Numbered from the stretch's first letter, positions 33,321 through 44,169 are shown. The stretch: DNA of 45,132 nt from Pseudomonadota bacterium (GCA_021843755.1 JAKBWB010000059.1:1-45132), one strand, 5' to 3'. Notes: generated by a model from the letters alone, not told the origin. A program made the numbers and translations.

Positions 33321-35725
33321 GGCTGGCGCCTGGCGCTCGTGGCGAGCGGACGCCAGCGCCTCAGCAGCAGCGCATTCGACACGACGCTGACCGATGAGAG
33401 CGCCATCGCCGCCCCGGCAATCATTGGATTGAGCAATCCGAACGCCGCCGCCGGAAGACCGACGACGTTGTAGACGAACGCCCAGAACAATCCCTGACGG
33501 ATCTTGCGGTACGTCGCGCGGCTTACCGCGATGGCGTCGACCACGAGCCTCGGGTCGGCGCGCATCAGCGTGATTGAAGCGGTCTGCAGCGCCACATCCG
33601 TGCCGCCACCCATGGCCATGCCGACATCGGCCGCCGCCAACGCGGGCGCATCGTTGACGCCATCGCCGATCATGGCGACACGTCGGCCGCTGCCCTGGAG
33701 CCGCCGCACCTGCTCGGCCTTCTCGGCCGGCCGGACCTCGCTCAGTACTTCCGGAATGCCTATCGCGGCGGCCACCCGCTCGGCTGCCCGCGCATGATCG
33801 CCCGTCAGCAGCACCGTCTTGACGCCGATCGCGTGCAGCGCGCGCACCGCCTCGGCGGCGGCGGGCTTGATCGGATCGGCGCAGGCGATCAGCCCGAGCA
33901 GCCGCGGCCCATCGGTCAGGTCCGCCACCCACATGATCGAGCGTCCCTCATGCTCCAGACGCTGCGCGGCGGCCTGCCCGACCTCGGGCGCTACGCCGAA
34001 CTCGCGCATCAATGAGCGGTTGCCGACCGCCAGGCGGCGCCCGGCAACCTGCGCGGTGAGCCCCTGGCCCGGCCGGGCCTGCAGCGCCGCGAGCGGCGGC
34101 AGCGCGACCTGATCCGCCCGGGCCCGCGCCAGAACCGCTCGTGCGAGCGGATGCTCGCTCCCGGTCTGTGCCGCGGCGGTCAACGCCAGCAGCTCACGCT
34201 CGCCGATGCCCTCGGTGACGATCTCGGTGACTGCGGGACGCCCCTCGGTGAGGGTGCCCGTTTTGTCGAACACCACGGTATCGAGCCGGTGCGCTTGCTC
34301 GAGCGCTTCGGCATCCCGGATCAGGATCCCGGCGCGCGCGGCCGCGCCCGTGCCGACCATCAGCGCAGTGGGTGTAGCCAGGCCGAGCGCACACGGACAG
34401 GCAATGACCAGCACGGAGACCGCGGCGATGATCCCGGCGCCGAACTGGCCGGCCAGCAGCCACCACGAGAGCCACGCGGCCACCCCCACCGCGAGCACCG
34501 CGGGCACGAATACCCCCGCGACGCGGTCGACGAGGCGCTGCACGGGGGGCTTGCGGGCCTGCGCACCCTCGATGAGCGCAATGATGCGCGCCAGCACGGA
34601 CTGTTCGGCGGCTGCCGTAGTCTCGATACGCAGCAGCCCGCTGCCGTTGATGGATCCGCCGGTCACCGTCTCGCCCACCGTCCGATCCACCGGAAGGCTC
34701 TCGCCCGTGAGCAGACTCTCGTCGAGTTCGCTCGCCCCGCTGCGCACGATGCCGTCGACCGGCACGCGCTCGCCCGGGCGCACGACCACGATGTCGCCAA
34801 CCCCGACCGCCTCGAGCGGCACTTGGACCTCCACGCCGTCGCGCACGACGCACGCGCGCTGCGGGCGCAGCGACATCAGCTGGCGGATTGCCGCCGTGGT
34901 GGCGCGCTTGGCGCGCGCCTCGAGCCATTTGCCCGCCGTGACCAGCGCGATCACGACCGCAGCGGAGTCGAGATACAACGGCGCACCGGGCCGCGCGAAC
35001 ATCAGCCAGACGCTGTAGCAATACGCAGCGGAAGTGCCGAGCGCCACCAGCAGGTCCATGTTGCCGACGCCCGCGCGCAGCGCCCGCCACGCCCCGCGGT
35101 AGAAGCGCGCACCGATCACGAACTGCACGATGCTTGCCAGCGCCAGATCCAACAGGTGGGGCAGCGCCACGCCGGCGGTGGGCAACATCAGCGCAGCGCC
35201 CAGGACGGCCGCCACCACCAGCCGTGCCGTCTCGCTCCTGAAGCGCCGCGCCTGCTCGGCCTCGAGCCGCGATTCGTCGGCGGCGGTGCCGATCATCGTG
35301 GCGTCGTACCCCGCGCGTTGCACCGCCTCGAGCAGCTGCGCCGCGTGCAGCGCCGCGGCCCCTTCGACCAGGGCTCGCTCGCTGGCGAGGTTCACCGCAA
35401 CGCCCGTCACTCCGGGCACCGCGCGCAGCGCCCGCTCGACCCGCTGCGCGCACGTGGCGCACGTCATGCCCGAGATCGACAGCTCGCGCGTTTCCTGCGC
35501 AACGTCGTAGCCGGCCCTGCGCACCGCGTCAGCCAGATCCTTCGCGCTGACCCGCGCGGCGTCGAAATGCACCTCGGCCCGCTCAGTGGCCAGATTCACC
35601 TCGGCCTGCACGCCCGGCAGCGCATTCAGCGCGCGCTCGACCCGGGCCACGCACGAAGCGCACGTCATGCCCTGGATGGGCAGGCTCAGGCGGTTGGGCG
35701 CGATCTGGGCGGCGGGGACGGCCAC
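33305..35725 (-). CDS. copA: CopA Cu(I)-exporting P-type ATPase
   Basis: 806 residues, P1B-1 type. Two N-terminal HMA domains carry GMTCASC (Cys22 and Cys25) and GMTCATC. The membrane CPC motif is in VIACPCALGLATPT, the actuator TGES in LLTGESLPVD, the phosphorylated Asp in DKTGTLTEG, the HP signature in GSEHPLARAVL and the hinge in GDGVNDAPALAAADVG. It exports cytoplasmic Cu(I) across the inner membrane at the cost of ATP, receiving metal from the CopZ-like chaperone. It starts with GTG and AAGGAG eight bases upstream. The promoter (35778-35809) has the same 20-base-spacer operator as copZ, so the two are co-regulated though separately transcribed. Confidence 0.97.
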   Translation of the reverse strand: MAVPAAQIAPNRLSLPIQGMTCASCVARVERALNALPGVQAEVNLATERAEVHFDAARVSAKDLADAVRRAGYDVAQETRELSISGMTCATCAQRVERALRAVPGVTGVAVNLASERALVEGAAALHAAQLLEAVQRAGYDATMIGTAADESRLEAEQARRFRSETARLVVAAVLGAALMLPTAGVALPHLLDLALASIVQFVIGARFYRGAWRALRAGVGNMDLLVALGTSAAYCYSVWLMFARPGAPLYLDSAAVVIALVTAGKWLEARAKRATTAAIRQLMSLRPQRACVVRDGVEVQVPLEAVGVGDIVVVRPGERVPVDGIVRSGASELDESLLTGESLPVDRTVGETVTGGSINGSGLLRIETTAAAEQSVLARIIALIEGAQARKPPVQRLVDRVAGVFVPAVLAVGVAAWLSWWLLAGQFGAGIIAAVSVLVIACPCALGLATPTALMVGTGAAARAGILIRDAEALEQAHRLDTVVFDKTGTLTEGRPAVTEIVTEGIGERELLALTAAAQTGSEHPLARAVLARARADQVALPPLAALQARPGQGLTAQVAGRRLAVGNRSLMREFGVAPEVGQAAAQRLEHEGRSIMWVADLTDGPRLLGLIACADPIKPAAAEAVRALHAIGVKTVLLTGDHARAAERVAAAIGIPEVLSEVRPAEKAEQVRRLQGSGRRVAMIGDGVNDAPALAAADVGMAMGGGTDVALQTASITLMRADPRLVVDAIAVSRATYRKIRQGLFWAFVYNVVGLPAAAFGLLNPMIAGAAMALSSVSVVSNALLLRRWRPLATSARRQPQPRA

Positions 35726-35777
35726 GCGGCGGACTCCTTACAATCCTTCCGGTGCGGACGCAGACCGGACTGACGGC

Positions 35778-35809
35778 ATGCTAAGGCCTGGAGTGTGGTC
35801 CGGGGTCAA
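35778..35809 (-). promoter_or_regulatory. CueR/MerR-type promoter of copA
   Basis: On the minus strand TTGACC (35809-35804) and TAGCAT (35783-35778) are 20 bases apart. The spacer holds an imperfect dyad, CCGGACC then TCCAGG, matching the copZ operator at 11 or more core positions. Transcription would start near 35771, about 45 bases before the GTG. Confidence 0.7.
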
Positions 35810-35880
35810 GCCGCTCGCCCCCCGAGCCCGGTGCCTGCCGCGGGATTTACATCCTGAAACAGATCAATCCGAAAGCGGAT

Positions 35881-36222
35881 TTATGCATCAGACGACGCTT
35901 CCGTGCGCAGTGCGCCGGCACAATCCTCGATGAGCGTTCGGCCCGCCGGAGTCAACTGAACCCAGGATGCCCGGCGGTCCTCGGTGGCGGTGGTGATTGC
36001 CACCAGGCCGGCACGCTTGAGCGCGGCGCACAGCCGGCTCGCACGCGATTGACCGAGACCCAGCCGCTCGCGCAGCTCACCCATCCGTACCGGAGCGTCG
36101 GGCCGAGTCCCGAGAAAAACCAGGATCGGCTCGGCGAAGCCCGGCAGGCGGTTTCCACTGCCCGTCCTGAGACACTGCAGCGCCTCCAGCAACCGCTTCA
36201 GCTCATCGGCGGTAGCCATCAT
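35881..36222 (-). CDS. MarR-type winged-helix transcriptional regulator
   Basis: About 113 residues. The central winged helix reads VRMGELRERLGLGQSRASRL, then CAALKRAGLVAITTATEDRR, with the wing ending SWVQLTPAGRTLIED. This is the MarR pattern of recognition helix plus DRR wing. The N-terminal dimerisation helix is short (ELKRLLEALQCLRTG). Several ATG codons are possible (36240, 36234, 36222, 36219) and none has a clear ribosome-binding site, so the start is uncertain. It lies between copA, same strand, and a divergent LpxL-type acyltransferase gene. It may control either, or a distant target. It is not a CueR/MerR protein, so it does not explain the copper operators. Confidence 0.8.
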   Translation of the reverse strand: MMATADELKRLLEALQCLRTGSGNRLPGFAEPILVFLGTRPDAPVRMGELRERLGLGQSRASRLCAALKRAGLVAITTATEDRRASWVQLTPAGRTLIEDCAGALRTEASSDA

Positions 36223-36364
36223 CCGCCGCGACATGTGCATTGGCCATGTGATGCCCAGTATATTCGGCGGCCCTTGCGCTTGCATGCGCGGCGTGTGCCG
36301 GTACCATGCGCCGGCCTCGCAGCATCCGCCACCGCGAGAACGGCGCGCCACTTCATCAAGATCC

Positions 36365-37315
36365 GTGAACCAGGAATTGCCCACCCCCGAGCCCTCCGCC
36401 GCCGCGACGTCCCCGGCCGTCCCCCGCCCCCAGGCTCCCCCCGTCTGGTGGGTCCGCCTGCTCTCCCGGGTACCGCTGGCACTGCTGTACCGCCTGGCGG
36501 ACCTGCTCGGCTGGCTTGCGTTTCGGGTCTTTCCGTATCGCGATGCGGTGGTACGGGACAATCTCGCGCGCGCGTTCCCCGAGTGGGATCCCGAGCGCAT
36601 GCGCGCGGTACGCCGCCGCTACTATCAGGGTTTCGCGCAGATGCTCGTCGAGGTGATCAAATCGGCCACCCTGCCGGCCGATGAGATCCGCCGACGGGTG
36701 CGCATCGTGAACCTGGAGGCGCCACGAGCCTATCTTGCCCAGGGGCAATCGGTGCTCCTGGCGGCCGCCCATCAGTGCAACTGGGAGTGGATGCTGCTCG
36801 CGCTGTCGCTCGAGCTCGGCTACCCGATCGATGCGGCCTACAAGCCCCTGGTCGACCCGTGGGCCGAGCGTGAGATGAAGAAGCTGCGCACCCGCTTCGG
36901 CTGCCGCCTGATCCCGGCCAAGCAGCTGCTGGCGGACATCATCCAACGCGGCAAAGTGACCCGGGCGATCGCGATGGTGGCCGATCAGGAGCCGACGACC
37001 AGCGAGCGCAAGCACTGGACGCGCTTTCTCAACCGCGACACGTCCTTCTACATGGGGCCGGAGGAGATCGCGCGAGTCACGCGCTTTCCGGTGTTCTTCA
37101 TCACCATGCGGCGCGTGCGGCGCGGATTTTACGAAATGGCGTTCGTGCCGCTCTCGGCGCCGGGCGAGCGGCTCGCGGGCGGCGCGCTCACCGAACGCTA
37201 CGCGCGCGAAGTCGAGCGGCAGATCATCGCGGCACCGTCCGACTGGCCCTGGTCGCACAAGCGCTGGAAGCTGAAGAAATCCCTGTACGCGCCGGGCCGC
37301 GCTACGCGCGCCTGA
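36365..37315 (+). CDS. LpxL/HtrB-family lipid A late acyltransferase
   Basis: About 316 residues. An N-terminal membrane-associated helix ([20 protein letters not shown]) is followed by the conserved [19 protein letters not shown] block. The catalytic HX4E motif is in AAHQCNWEW, and the later [10 protein letters not shown] and [10 protein letters not shown] blocks match the LpxL/LpxM family. It adds a secondary acyl chain to lipid A at the cytoplasmic face of the inner membrane. The GTG at 36365 is my best start because it begins a hydrophilic leader of normal size, but the AAG upstream is weak. It overlaps ispH tail to tail by 14 bases. Which late acyltransferase it is cannot be read from the sequence. 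Confidence 0.88.
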   Translation: MNQELPTPEPSAAATSPAVPRPQAPPVWWVRLLSRVPLALLYRLADLLGWLAFRVFPYRDAVVRDNLARAFPEWDPERMRAVRRRYYQGFAQMLVEVIKSATLPADEIRRRVRIVNLEAPRAYLAQGQSVLLAAAHQCNWEWMLLALSLELGYPIDAAYKPLVDPWAEREMKKLRTRFGCRLIPAKQLLADIIQRGKVTRAIAMVADQEPTTSERKHWTRFLNRDTSFYMGPEEIARVTRFPVFFITMRRVRRGFYEMAFVPLSAPGERLAGGALTERYAREVERQIIAAPSDWPWSHKRWKLKKSLYAPGRATRA

Positions 37316-38240
37316 GTTCGCGCGGCAGCCCGAAGATGACTTTTTCCTCCCGCCCGGTCACCTCACGCGGCACTTCGGCGCCCCATGCGCGCAGCCGATC
37401 CAACACCGCGCGCACCAGCACCTCGGGCGCCGAGGCGCCGGCGGTGAGGCCCACACAGCGCTTGCCTTCGAACCACTCGCGCTGCAGATCCTGCGGTCCG
37501 TCGACCAGATACCCCGGGACGCCCGCCCGCTCGGCCAGCTCGCGCAGCCGGTTGGAGTTGGAGCTGGCCCGCGAGCCGACCACGATCAGGATGTCGCATT
37601 CGGCAAGCAGCTTCTTGACCGAGTCCTGGCGGTTCTGGGTGGCATAGCAGATGTCCTCCTTGCGCGGCGTGGCGAGCGCGGCGAAGCGGCGGCGCAGCGT
37701 CGCGACGATCTCCGCGGTGTCGTCCACCGAGAGCGTCGTCTGCGTCACGAAGGCGACTTTCTGCGGCTCACGTACCTCGAGCCGCTCGGCCTCCTCGGCG
37801 CTGCCGACCAGATACATCCTCCCGCCGTGGGAAGTATCGAACCGGCCCATGGTGCCTTCCACCTCCGGATGGCCGGCATGGCCGATGAGGATGACCTCGC
37901 GGCCCTCGCGGGCATAGCGCTGGACCTCCATGTGCACCTTGGTCACCAGCGGGCAGGTGGCGTCGAATACCTTCAGGCCCCGCTCTCTCGCCTCGTTCTC
38001 GACCGCGTGCGCGACGCCGTGCGCGGAGAAGATGACGGTCGCGCCTTGAGGCACTTCACGCAATTCCTCCACGAACACCGCGCCGCGCTCACGCAAGCGC
38101 TCGACGACGTGACGGTTGTGTACCACCTCGTGGCGAACGTAGATCGGCGCGCCGAACAGGTCGATGGCCCGCTCGACGATGTCGATGGCCCGGTCGACAC
38201 CGGCGCAAAACCCGCGTGGATTGGCCAGCAGCACTTGCAT
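37302..38240 (-). CDS. ispH: IspH, 4-hydroxy-3-methylbut-2-enyl diphosphate reductase
   Basis: 312 residues. The three [4Fe-4S] ligands are Cys12 (RGFCAGV), Cys96 (DATCPLV) and Cys198 (ICYATQNRQ). Substrate residues His41, His74, His124 and Glu126 are present, as is the SSNSNRL loop. It makes IPP and DMAPP in the last step of the MEP isoprenoid pathway. The start at 38240 has AGGAGGA six bases upstream, and its ATG shares one base with the lspA stop (TGATG), so translation is coupled. A longer frame to 38294 was rejected. It is the last gene of ribF-ileS-lspA-ispH and overlaps the acyltransferase gene at its 3' end. Confidence 0.98.
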   Translation of the reverse strand: MQVLLANPRGFCAGVDRAIDIVERAIDLFGAPIYVRHEVVHNRHVVERLRERGAVFVEELREVPQGATVIFSAHGVAHAVENEARERGLKVFDATCPLVTKVHMEVQRYAREGREVILIGHAGHPEVEGTMGRFDTSHGGRMYLVGSAEEAERLEVREPQKVAFVTQTTLSVDDTAEIVATLRRRFAALATPRKEDICYATQNRQDSVKKLLAECDILIVVGSRASSNSNRLRELAERAGVPGYLVDGPQDLQREWFEGKRCVGLTAGASAPEVLVRAVLDRLRAWGAEVPREVTGREEKVIFGLPRELRRA

Positions 38241-38776
38241 CAGTTGTCCTCCTGTGCGGATCGCGGCGGGCGCGATCCGCGGCCCTCGCGCCACAAATCG
38301 AGCAGCAGCAGCCCGGCCCCGATCGTAATCGAGGAATCCGCGACATTAAACGCCGGGAAGTAGTGGCCACGCCAGTGAAAGCTGATGAAATCGACGACAT
38401 AGCCGAGCCGGATCCGGTCGATCACGTTGCCGACCGCTCCGCCGAGAATCAGCGCCAGGGCCGCGCAGAGCAGCCCCTGGCGGCGCGCCTTCAGCCGGCC
38501 GAGATAAAAGACGATCAGCACCGCCACCGCCAGCGCGAGCCCGGTAAGCAACCAGCGCTGCCAGCCGGACTGGGTCGCCAGGAAGCTGAATGCCGCCCCG
38601 GTGTTGTAGGCCAGCGTCAGATCGAGCACCGGCAGCAGCGGATGCGCGACGTGGAAGGCCATGTGCCGCACGATCCAGGCCTTGCTCCACTGATCGAGCG
38701 CAATGACCGCCAGGGAGAGCAGCAGCCAGATGCGCCCGCCGAGCTCCCGCGTGTTCACTCCAGTGCCGCTGCTCAT
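38240..38776 (-). CDS. lspA: LspA, lipoprotein signal peptidase II
   Basis: 178 residues with four transmembrane helices (for example [14 protein letters not shown] and [17 protein letters not shown]). The aspartyl dyad is Asp129 in [11 protein letters not shown] and Asp147 in [11 protein letters not shown], and GNVIDR precedes it. It cleaves prolipoprotein signal peptides after lipidation, which several exported lipoproteins in this window need. The ATG overlaps the ileS stop by four bases (ATGA), and its stop overlaps ispH by one base, so three genes are translationally chained. Confidence 0.97.
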   Translation of the reverse strand: MSSGTGVNTRELGGRIWLLLSLAVIALDQWSKAWIVRHMAFHVAHPLLPVLDLTLAYNTGAAFSFLATQSGWQRWLLTGLALAVAVLIVFYLGRLKARRQGLLCAALALILGGAVGNVIDRIRLGYVVDFISFHWRGHYFPAFNVADSSITIGAGLLLLDLWREGRGSRPPRSAQEDN

Positions 38777-41589
38777 ACGAATACTCGCCTTTCACCCGGC
38801 CCGTCCACATTGCTGATGCAGCGGCCGCAAAGCTGCGGGTGTCCGCTGTGGGCCCCGACATCGGGCCGATGCTGCCAGCAGCGTACGCATTTTGCGTCGC
38901 GCGAGGGAGCCACCGCCACCCATACCGCCCCGGTGCCGGTGTTGAGGGCCGGTGCGGCACCGGCCGGCGGCGGGCCATCGAGCCGATGCACGCGCGCCTG
39001 GGAGGTGATGAGGAAGAAGCGCAACTCCTCCCCGAGTGCGCCCAAGCGCTCGTACTGCTCGGGTCGGCAGTATACGTCCACCTCGGCATCGAGCGGCGCG
39101 CCGATCGTGCCGGCATCGCGCAGCCGCTCCAGCTCGCGCGTGACGTCGGCGCGCAGCAGCAGCAGAGCCGGCCAGTCGATCTCGCCGGCCGGGACCTGCG
39201 GCGCAACGTGCCAGGTGCTCAGAAACACCGACTCGTCGCGCTCCCCCGGCAGGAATGTCCAGATCTCCTCGGCCGTGAACGAGAGGATCGGGGCGAGCCA
39301 GCGCACCATGCACTCGGCAAGGTGGTACATGGCCGTCTGCGCCGAGCGCCTGGCGCGCGAGCCGGCGGGCAGTGTGTACATGCGGTCCTTCAGCACATCG
39401 AGGTAGAACGACCCGAGCTCGACGCTGCAGAAGTTGTGCACCTTCTGATAGATCAGATGGAATGCGTAGCGCAGGTAGGCGTCGCGGACCTCGCCCTGCA
39501 GCGCAGCGGCGCGCCCGAGCGCCCAGCGGTCCAGAGCCAGCATGTCCCGCGGGGCGAGCATATGGCGGGCCGGATCGAATCCATCGAGATTGCCGAGCAG
39601 GTAGCGCATCGTGTTACGGATCCGGCGGTAGGAATCCGCCGTGCGCTTGAGAATCTCGTCGGAGACGCTCATCTCGTTGGCGTAATCGGTAGCCGTGACC
39701 CACAGCCGCAGCACGTCCGCGCCGAGACTGTTCGCGACCTTCTGCGGCGCCACCACGTTGCCGAGCGACTTCGACTGCTTGCGCCCCTGCTCATCCACCG
39801 CGAACCCGTGGGTCAGCACGGCCCGGTACGGGGCGCGCTCGTAGAGCGCCTCGGACATCAGCAGCGAGCTGTGGAACCAGCCGCGATGTTGATCGGAGCC
39901 CTCCAGGTACAGATCGGCCGGGGCGCTCATCTCGGGCCGCTCGCTCCCCACACACTCGAAGGACAGACCCGAGTCGGCCCACACGTCCATCACGTCGGTC
40001 ACCTTCTCGTATTGGCCGGCTTCGCGCCCGAGCAACTCCGCCGGATCGAGCGCGAACCAGGCCTCGATCCCCTCGCGCTCGACACGCGCGGCGATCTGCT
40101 CGATCAGCTCCCGCGTGCGCGGGTGCAGCTCGCCGCTGCCGGCGCGCACGAACAGCGCGATCGGCACGCCCCAGAGCCGCTGGCGGGAGATGCACCAGTC
40201 CGGCCGGTCTTCGATCATGCCGCTGATGCGCTGCTCGCCCCACTGCGGCGTCCAGCTGACTCGCCTGATGTCACGCAGCGCATGCTCGCGCAGCCCCTTG
40301 TTGTCCATGCTGATGAACCACTGTGGCGTGGCGCGGAAGATCACCGGCGTCTTGTGCCGCCAACAATGCGGATAGCTGTGCCGCATCGGCTGGTGCGCCA
40401 AGAGCGCGCCGCGCGCGCGCAGCGCTTCAATGAGCACCGGGTTGGCCTCATCGACCCGCAGCCCGGCCACGAGCGCCGTGTCCGGCAGGAAGCGCCCGTC
40501 GTTGCCGACAGGGTTGGCCACTGCGAGCCCGTAGCGGCGGCCCACCACGAAATCCTCGTGCCCGTGACCGGGCGCGGTGTGCACCGCGCCCGTTCCGGCA
40601 TCGAGCGTGACGTGCTCGCCGAGAATCACCGGCACCCGGCGATCGTCCAAGGGGTGCTCGAGCTCGAGTCCTTCCAGCGCGCGGCCCTCGGCTTGCGCGA
40701 GCACTCGATAGTTCCCTGCGCCGTAGCGCTTCAGGCACGGCTCGAGCAGCTCGGTCGCGAGGATCAAGCGGCGCTGGACGCCGCCGATCTCGGCCTGCAC
40801 GAGCGCGTAATGCAGCGAATCGCGCAGCGCCACCGCCTGATTCGCCGGCAGCGTCCACGGCGTCGTGGTCCAGATGACCAGAGCGACCGGAGTGTCATCG
40901 AGCGAGACCGCCAGCCTGCGGCTCAGCGCCTTGAGGTCCGCCACCCCGAAGGCGACGTCGATGGCCGGCGAGGTCCGCTCCGCGTACTCGACCTCCGCCT
41001 CGGCCAGCGCCGAGCGGCAATCGAGGCACCAATGCACGGGCTTGACACCCTTGTAGACGTGGCCGTTGCCGATGATGCGACCGAGCGCGCGGATCTGCTG
41101 CGCTTCGTAGTGCGGCGCCATGGTGAGATACGGCCGATCCCAGTCCCCGAGCACGCCGAGCCGCTTGAAGTCGCGGCGCTGCAGTTCGATCTGCTCGGCC
41201 GCGAAGGCGCGGCACGCGGCCCGGAATGCCGCGGCATCGAGCTTGTCGCCCGCCCGACCGTGCTTTTTCTCCACCTGCAGCTCGATCGGCAGGCCATGAC
41301 AATCCCAGCCGGGGATGTAGGGCGCATCGAAACCTTCGAGCGTGCGAGCCTTGACGATGACGTCCTTCAGGATCTTGTTGACCGCGTGACCGATGTGGAT
41401 CGCGCCGTTGGCATAGGGCGGCCCGTCGTGCAGCACGAACCGCGGCCGGCCGCGCCCGCGCTCGCGCAACTTCGCGTACAGGCCGCTCGCCTCCCAGGCC
41501 GTCACCCTATCCGGCTCGCGCCGAGCCAGATCGGCTTTCATCGGAAAGCGCGTCGCCGGCAGGTTGATCGTGTGTTTGTAATCGGACAT
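38773..41589 (-). CDS. ileS: Isoleucyl-tRNA synthetase
   Basis: 938 residues, class I synthetase. The HIGH motif is in [11 protein letters not shown] near residue 65, the KMSKS-type motif in [10 protein letters not shown], and the C-terminal zinc finger has CVRCWQH and LCGRCISNV. The CP1 editing domain (with [14 protein letters not shown]) is present, so mischarged Val should be cleared. Start at 41589 ([11 protein letters not shown]) is the usual N-terminus; an extended frame to 41622 was rejected. It follows ribF by 29 bases and overlaps lspA by four bases, a conserved operon order. Length and motifs are normal, and the enzyme is essential for translation. Confidence 0.99.
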   Translation of the reverse strand: MSDYKHTINLPATRFPMKADLARREPDRVTAWEASGLYAKLRERGRGRPRFVLHDGPPYANGAIHIGHAVNKILKDVIVKARTLEGFDAPYIPGWDCHGLPIELQVEKKHGRAGDKLDAAAFRAACRAFAAEQIELQRRDFKRLGVLGDWDRPYLTMAPHYEAQQIRALGRIIGNGHVYKGVKPVHWCLDCRSALAEAEVEYAERTSPAIDVAFGVADLKALSRRLAVSLDDTPVALVIWTTTPWTLPANQAVALRDSLHYALVQAEIGGVQRRLILATELLEPCLKRYGAGNYRVLAQAEGRALEGLELEHPLDDRRVPVILGEHVTLDAGTGAVHTAPGHGHEDFVVGRRYGLAVANPVGNDGRFLPDTALVAGLRVDEANPVLIEALRARGALLAHQPMRHSYPHCWRHKTPVIFRATPQWFISMDNKGLREHALRDIRRVSWTPQWGEQRISGMIEDRPDWCISRQRLWGVPIALFVRAGSGELHPRTRELIEQIAARVEREGIEAWFALDPAELLGREAGQYEKVTDVMDVWADSGLSFECVGSERPEMSAPADLYLEGSDQHRGWFHSSLLMSEALYERAPYRAVLTHGFAVDEQGRKQSKSLGNVVAPQKVANSLGADVLRLWVTATDYANEMSVSDEILKRTADSYRRIRNTMRYLLGNLDGFDPARHMLAPRDMLALDRWALGRAAALQGEVRDAYLRYAFHLIYQKVHNFCSVELGSFYLDVLKDRMYTLPAGSRARRSAQTAMYHLAECMVRWLAPILSFTAEEIWTFLPGERDESVFLSTWHVAPQVPAGEIDWPALLLLRADVTRELERLRDAGTIGAPLDAEVDVYCRPEQYERLGALGEELRFFLITSQARVHRLDGPPPAGAAPALNTGTGAVWVAVAPSRDAKCVRCWQHRPDVGAHSGHPQLCGRCISNVDGPGERRVFV

Positions 41590-41618
41590 GAACTCGCCGT
41601 TACCGGCCCCAGGCCGGG

Positions 41619-42542
41619 TCAAACCTTCAAGATCGCCCGGGCCTGCTGCGCATCCTGGTGCATCTGGCGAACGAGCGACTCGACGCCCTCGAAATGCGCC
41701 TCCTCGCGCAGCTTGGCCACGAACTCCACTTCGATCCGTCGGCCGTACAGGTCGCCGGAAAAATCAAACACGTGCACCTCGAGCAGTACCTCTCCACCGC
41801 CCACGGTCGGCCGGCGCCCGAGACTGGCCACCGCCGGCAGGGGCGCAGCGTCGATGCCGTGCACACGCACGGCGAAGATGCCCGCCAGGGGCGAGCGGCG
41901 CCGCTCGAGGCGCAGATTTGCGGTCGGGAAGCCCAGCTGCCGGCCGAGCCGCTCACCGCGGATGACTCGCCCGATCATGCTGTACGGCCGTCCGAGCAGG
42001 CGATGGGCGCGTTCGAGGTTTCCGCTGGCGAGCGCCGCGCGCACCGCGCTGCTGCTCACCCGCTCGCCGTCGAGCTGCACCGGCTCGATCACCTCGGTCG
42101 CAAAGCCGAGCCGTTCCCCTGCCGCCCGCAGCGTCTCGCCGGTCGCCTCACCATTGCGCCCGAAGCGAAAGTCGTGCCCGACCACCACCGCGGGGGCGCG
42201 CAGCGCGTTCGCGAGCAGCGTCGCGAAGGCCTCGCCCGAGAGCTGGCGCAGCGGCTCGGCAAAACGCAGCACCCACAGAACATCGACCCCCAGGTGCTCG
42301 AGGACCCGCCAGCGTTCCCGGAAGGAGGTCAGCCTCGCCGGACATTCCGGGCCCGAAAGGTACTCCCGCGGCATCGGCTCGAACGTCAAGACCATCTTCG
42401 GACGCCCGAGCCGCCGGCCATAGGCCGCCAGCGCGGCCAGCAGCGCCTGATGCCCGAGGTGAATGCCGTCGAAGGTCCCGATGGTGACGACGCAGCCCCG
42501 CCGACGATCGGTCATGCCATTGAGTCCGCGAATCAGCTCCAT
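41619..42542 (-). CDS. ribF: RibF, bifunctional riboflavin kinase/FAD synthetase
   Basis: 307 residues. The N-terminal adenylyltransferase domain has [17 protein letters not shown] and the later [13 protein letters not shown]. The C-terminal kinase domain opens [20 protein letters not shown] and has GFPTANLRL. It converts riboflavin to FMN and then FAD. It is the first gene of the ribF-ileS-lspA-ispH run and diverges from rpsT across 197 bases. In related genomes murJ often sits between rpsT and ribF, but it is absent here. No strong ribosome-binding site precedes the ATG. Confidence 0.97.
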   Translation of the reverse strand: MELIRGLNGMTDRRRGCVVTIGTFDGIHLGHQALLAALAAYGRRLGRPKMVLTFEPMPREYLSGPECPARLTSFRERWRVLEHLGVDVLWVLRFAEPLRQLSGEAFATLLANALRAPAVVVGHDFRFGRNGEATGETLRAAGERLGFATEVIEPVQLDGERVSSSAVRAALASGNLERAHRLLGRPYSMIGRVIRGERLGRQLGFPTANLRLERRRSPLAGIFAVRVHGIDAAPLPAVASLGRRPTVGGGEVLLEVHVFDFSGDLYGRRIEVEFVAKLREEAHFEGVESLVRQMHQDAQQARAILKV

Positions 42543-42666
42543 TGGCCGCCCGAGCCGCCACCATCACCCGAAGGAAGGGCAGAATACAGGATTTGTGCCG
42601 GCCGAGGCAGGGATGGCGCTCGCATCGGGCAGAGGCGTCCTGCCCGCCGCGGGCGCCGACACGACG

Positions 42667-42695
42667 TTGACAAGGCGCCTGCAGCTGAGCAGACT
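42667..42695 (+). promoter_or_regulatory. Candidate rpsT promoter
   Basis: A perfect TTGACA (42667-42672) is followed after 17 bases by CAGACT, a weak -10. A C7 run lies between this and the gene. The leader would be about 40 bases. The -35 is convincing, the -10 less so. Confidence 0.4.
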
Positions 42696-42739
42696 ACCGC
42701 CCCCCCGTGCTGGGGCCAGCTGGTTGATACGGAGCATTT

Positions 42740-43003
42740 GTGGCCAACACCAAGTCCGCCGAAAAGGCGGCCCGCCAAGCCGAAGAACATCGCGCCCGTA
42801 ATGTGGCGCTGCGCTCACGCATGCGTACGGCCATGCGCGACGTGACCGTCGCGATCGCCGGCGGTGACAAGAAGGCGGCCGAGACCACCTACCGGGCTGC
42901 GGTGCCGTTGATCGATACCCTGGTCAACAAGCGCATCATTCACCGCAACAAGGCGGCTCGACACAAAAGCCGGCTCGCGGCGCGTATTCGCGCCATGCAG
43001 TAG
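42740..43003 (+). CDS. rpsT: 30S ribosomal protein S20
   Basis: 87 residues with the typical S20 start MANTKSAEKAARQAEEHRA, three helices and the C-terminal RIIHRNKAARHKSRLA. It binds 16S rRNA near the base of the body. It starts with GTG, and GGAG lies five or six bases upstream; non-ATG starts are common for this gene and limit its own translation. It diverges from ribF and converges on obgE with a 74-base gap. Confidence 0.98.
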   Translation: MANTKSAEKAARQAEEHRARNVALRSRMRTAMRDVTVAIAGGDKKAAETTYRAAVPLIDTLVNKRIIHRNKAARHKSRLAARIRAMQ

Positions 43004-43077
43004 GGAGCGGCAGGTGGAGTTCGGTCATAAGGTACCTGCGAGCCCCGCCAGGCCCGCCATGTCGGTTTCGGTGAAGC

Positions 43078-44148
43078 TCAAGCCCGCTGCCCGTCGCCAG
43101 TATCTCCTCGAGCTGCTGCGCGCTCGCGCTCGGCAGCATCCTGCTCGTCCAAGAAACGCATAACCGCCTCGCATAGCGCGCGCGTCCCGGCTCCCGTCGC
43201 GCCCGAGATGAGGAACCGGGGACCGCGGTGCCGCAGCCGCCGCACGATTTCTCGCGCGCGCCGCTCGGCCTCCTCCTCGACGAGCAAATCGCACTTGTTG
43301 ATCACCAGCCAGCGCGGCTTGGCGGCAAGCTCCGGACTGAACTTCTTCAGCTCCGCCCCGATGGACCGCGCGTCCGCGACCGGATCGGCTTGGGGATCGG
43401 GCGGCGCCACATCGAGCACGTGCAACAGCAGGCGCGTACGCTGCAGGTGCTTCAGGAAGCGGATACCCAGGCCGGCGCCCTCGGCGGCCCCTTCGATCAA
43501 ACCGGGGATGTCGGCCATGACGAAGCTGCGGTGCTCACCGACCGCGACCACGCCGAGATTCGGATACAGCGTCGTAAAGGGATAGTCGGCCACTTTGGGC
43601 CGCGCGGCGGACACGGCCCGGATCAGTGTGGACTTGCCCGCATTGGGCTGACCCAGCAGACCCACGTCGGCCAATAGCTTCAACTCGAGCTCGAGAGTGC
43701 GCTTCTCTCCCGGCAGACCGGGCCCGAACTGGCGGGGCGCGCGATTGACGCTCGACTTGAAGCGCTGATTGCCCCAGCCTCCCTTCCCGCCGCGAGCCAC
43801 AGCCAGCAGGTCGCCTTCGTGGGCCAGATCGCCCAACACCTCGCCGGTCTCGCCGTCGCGCACGACGGTACCGATGGGCACCGGGATGTACAGGTCCTCC
43901 CCGCTCCGTCCGGTGCAATCGCGGCTCGATCCGGGCTCCCCGTGCGCTGCGCGCCAGATCCGCTCGATGCGGAAGTCCACCAGGGTATTGATGCCGGCGG
44001 CGGCGCGCAGATACACGCTGCCGCCGTGGCCGCCGTCGCCGCCATCCGGCCCGCCGAGGGGCACGAACTTCTCCCGGCGAAAGCTGGTGCTGCCGCGACC
44101 GCCGTTGCCGGCCTGAACCCGGATCCTCGCCTCGTCGACGAATTTCAT
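43078..44148 (-). CDS. obgE: Obg-family GTPase (CgtA)
   Basis: 356 residues. The N-terminal Obg fold (to about residue 158) is glycine-rich, as in [15 protein letters not shown] and [11 protein letters not shown]. The GTPase domain has G1 [13 protein letters not shown], switch [12 protein letters not shown] and G4 INKCD. It links ribosome assembly, especially of the 50S subunit, to GTP and ppGpp level. The C-terminal tail is short and charged, usual for this class. It follows rpmA, with a hairpin between them (44170-44196) that could reduce read-through. The ATG is preceded only by a short AAGG. Confidence 0.98.
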   Translation of the reverse strand: MKFVDEARIRVQAGNGGRGSTSFRREKFVPLGGPDGGDGGHGGSVYLRAAAGINTLVDFRIERIWRAAHGEPGSSRDCTGRSGEDLYIPVPIGTVVRDGETGEVLGDLAHEGDLLAVARGGKGGWGNQRFKSSVNRAPRQFGPGLPGEKRTLELELKLLADVGLLGQPNAGKSTLIRAVSAARPKVADYPFTTLYPNLGVVAVGEHRSFVMADIPGLIEGAAEGAGLGIRFLKHLQRTRLLLHVLDVAPPDPQADPVADARSIGAELKKFSPELAAKPRWLVINKCDLLVEEEAERRAREIVRRLRHRGPRFLISGATGAGTRALCEAVMRFLDEQDAAERERAAARGDTGDGQRA

Positions 44149-44169
44149 AGCCTTGCTGCTTCAGAGACG

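Noticed and set aside
35881-36222. The MarR-type gene as the regulator of the copper operators
   Set aside because: Its winged helix and DRR wing are MarR-like, it has no Cys metal site, and the long-spacer promoters need a MerR-family activator.
38839-42423. A nearly 1200-codon open frame on the plus strand opposite ileS and ribF
   Set aside because: It lies antisense to well-identified ileS and ribF, is rich in Arg, His, Gly and Ala, and has no domain or ribosome-binding site. Long antisense frames are expected in GC-rich coding DNA.
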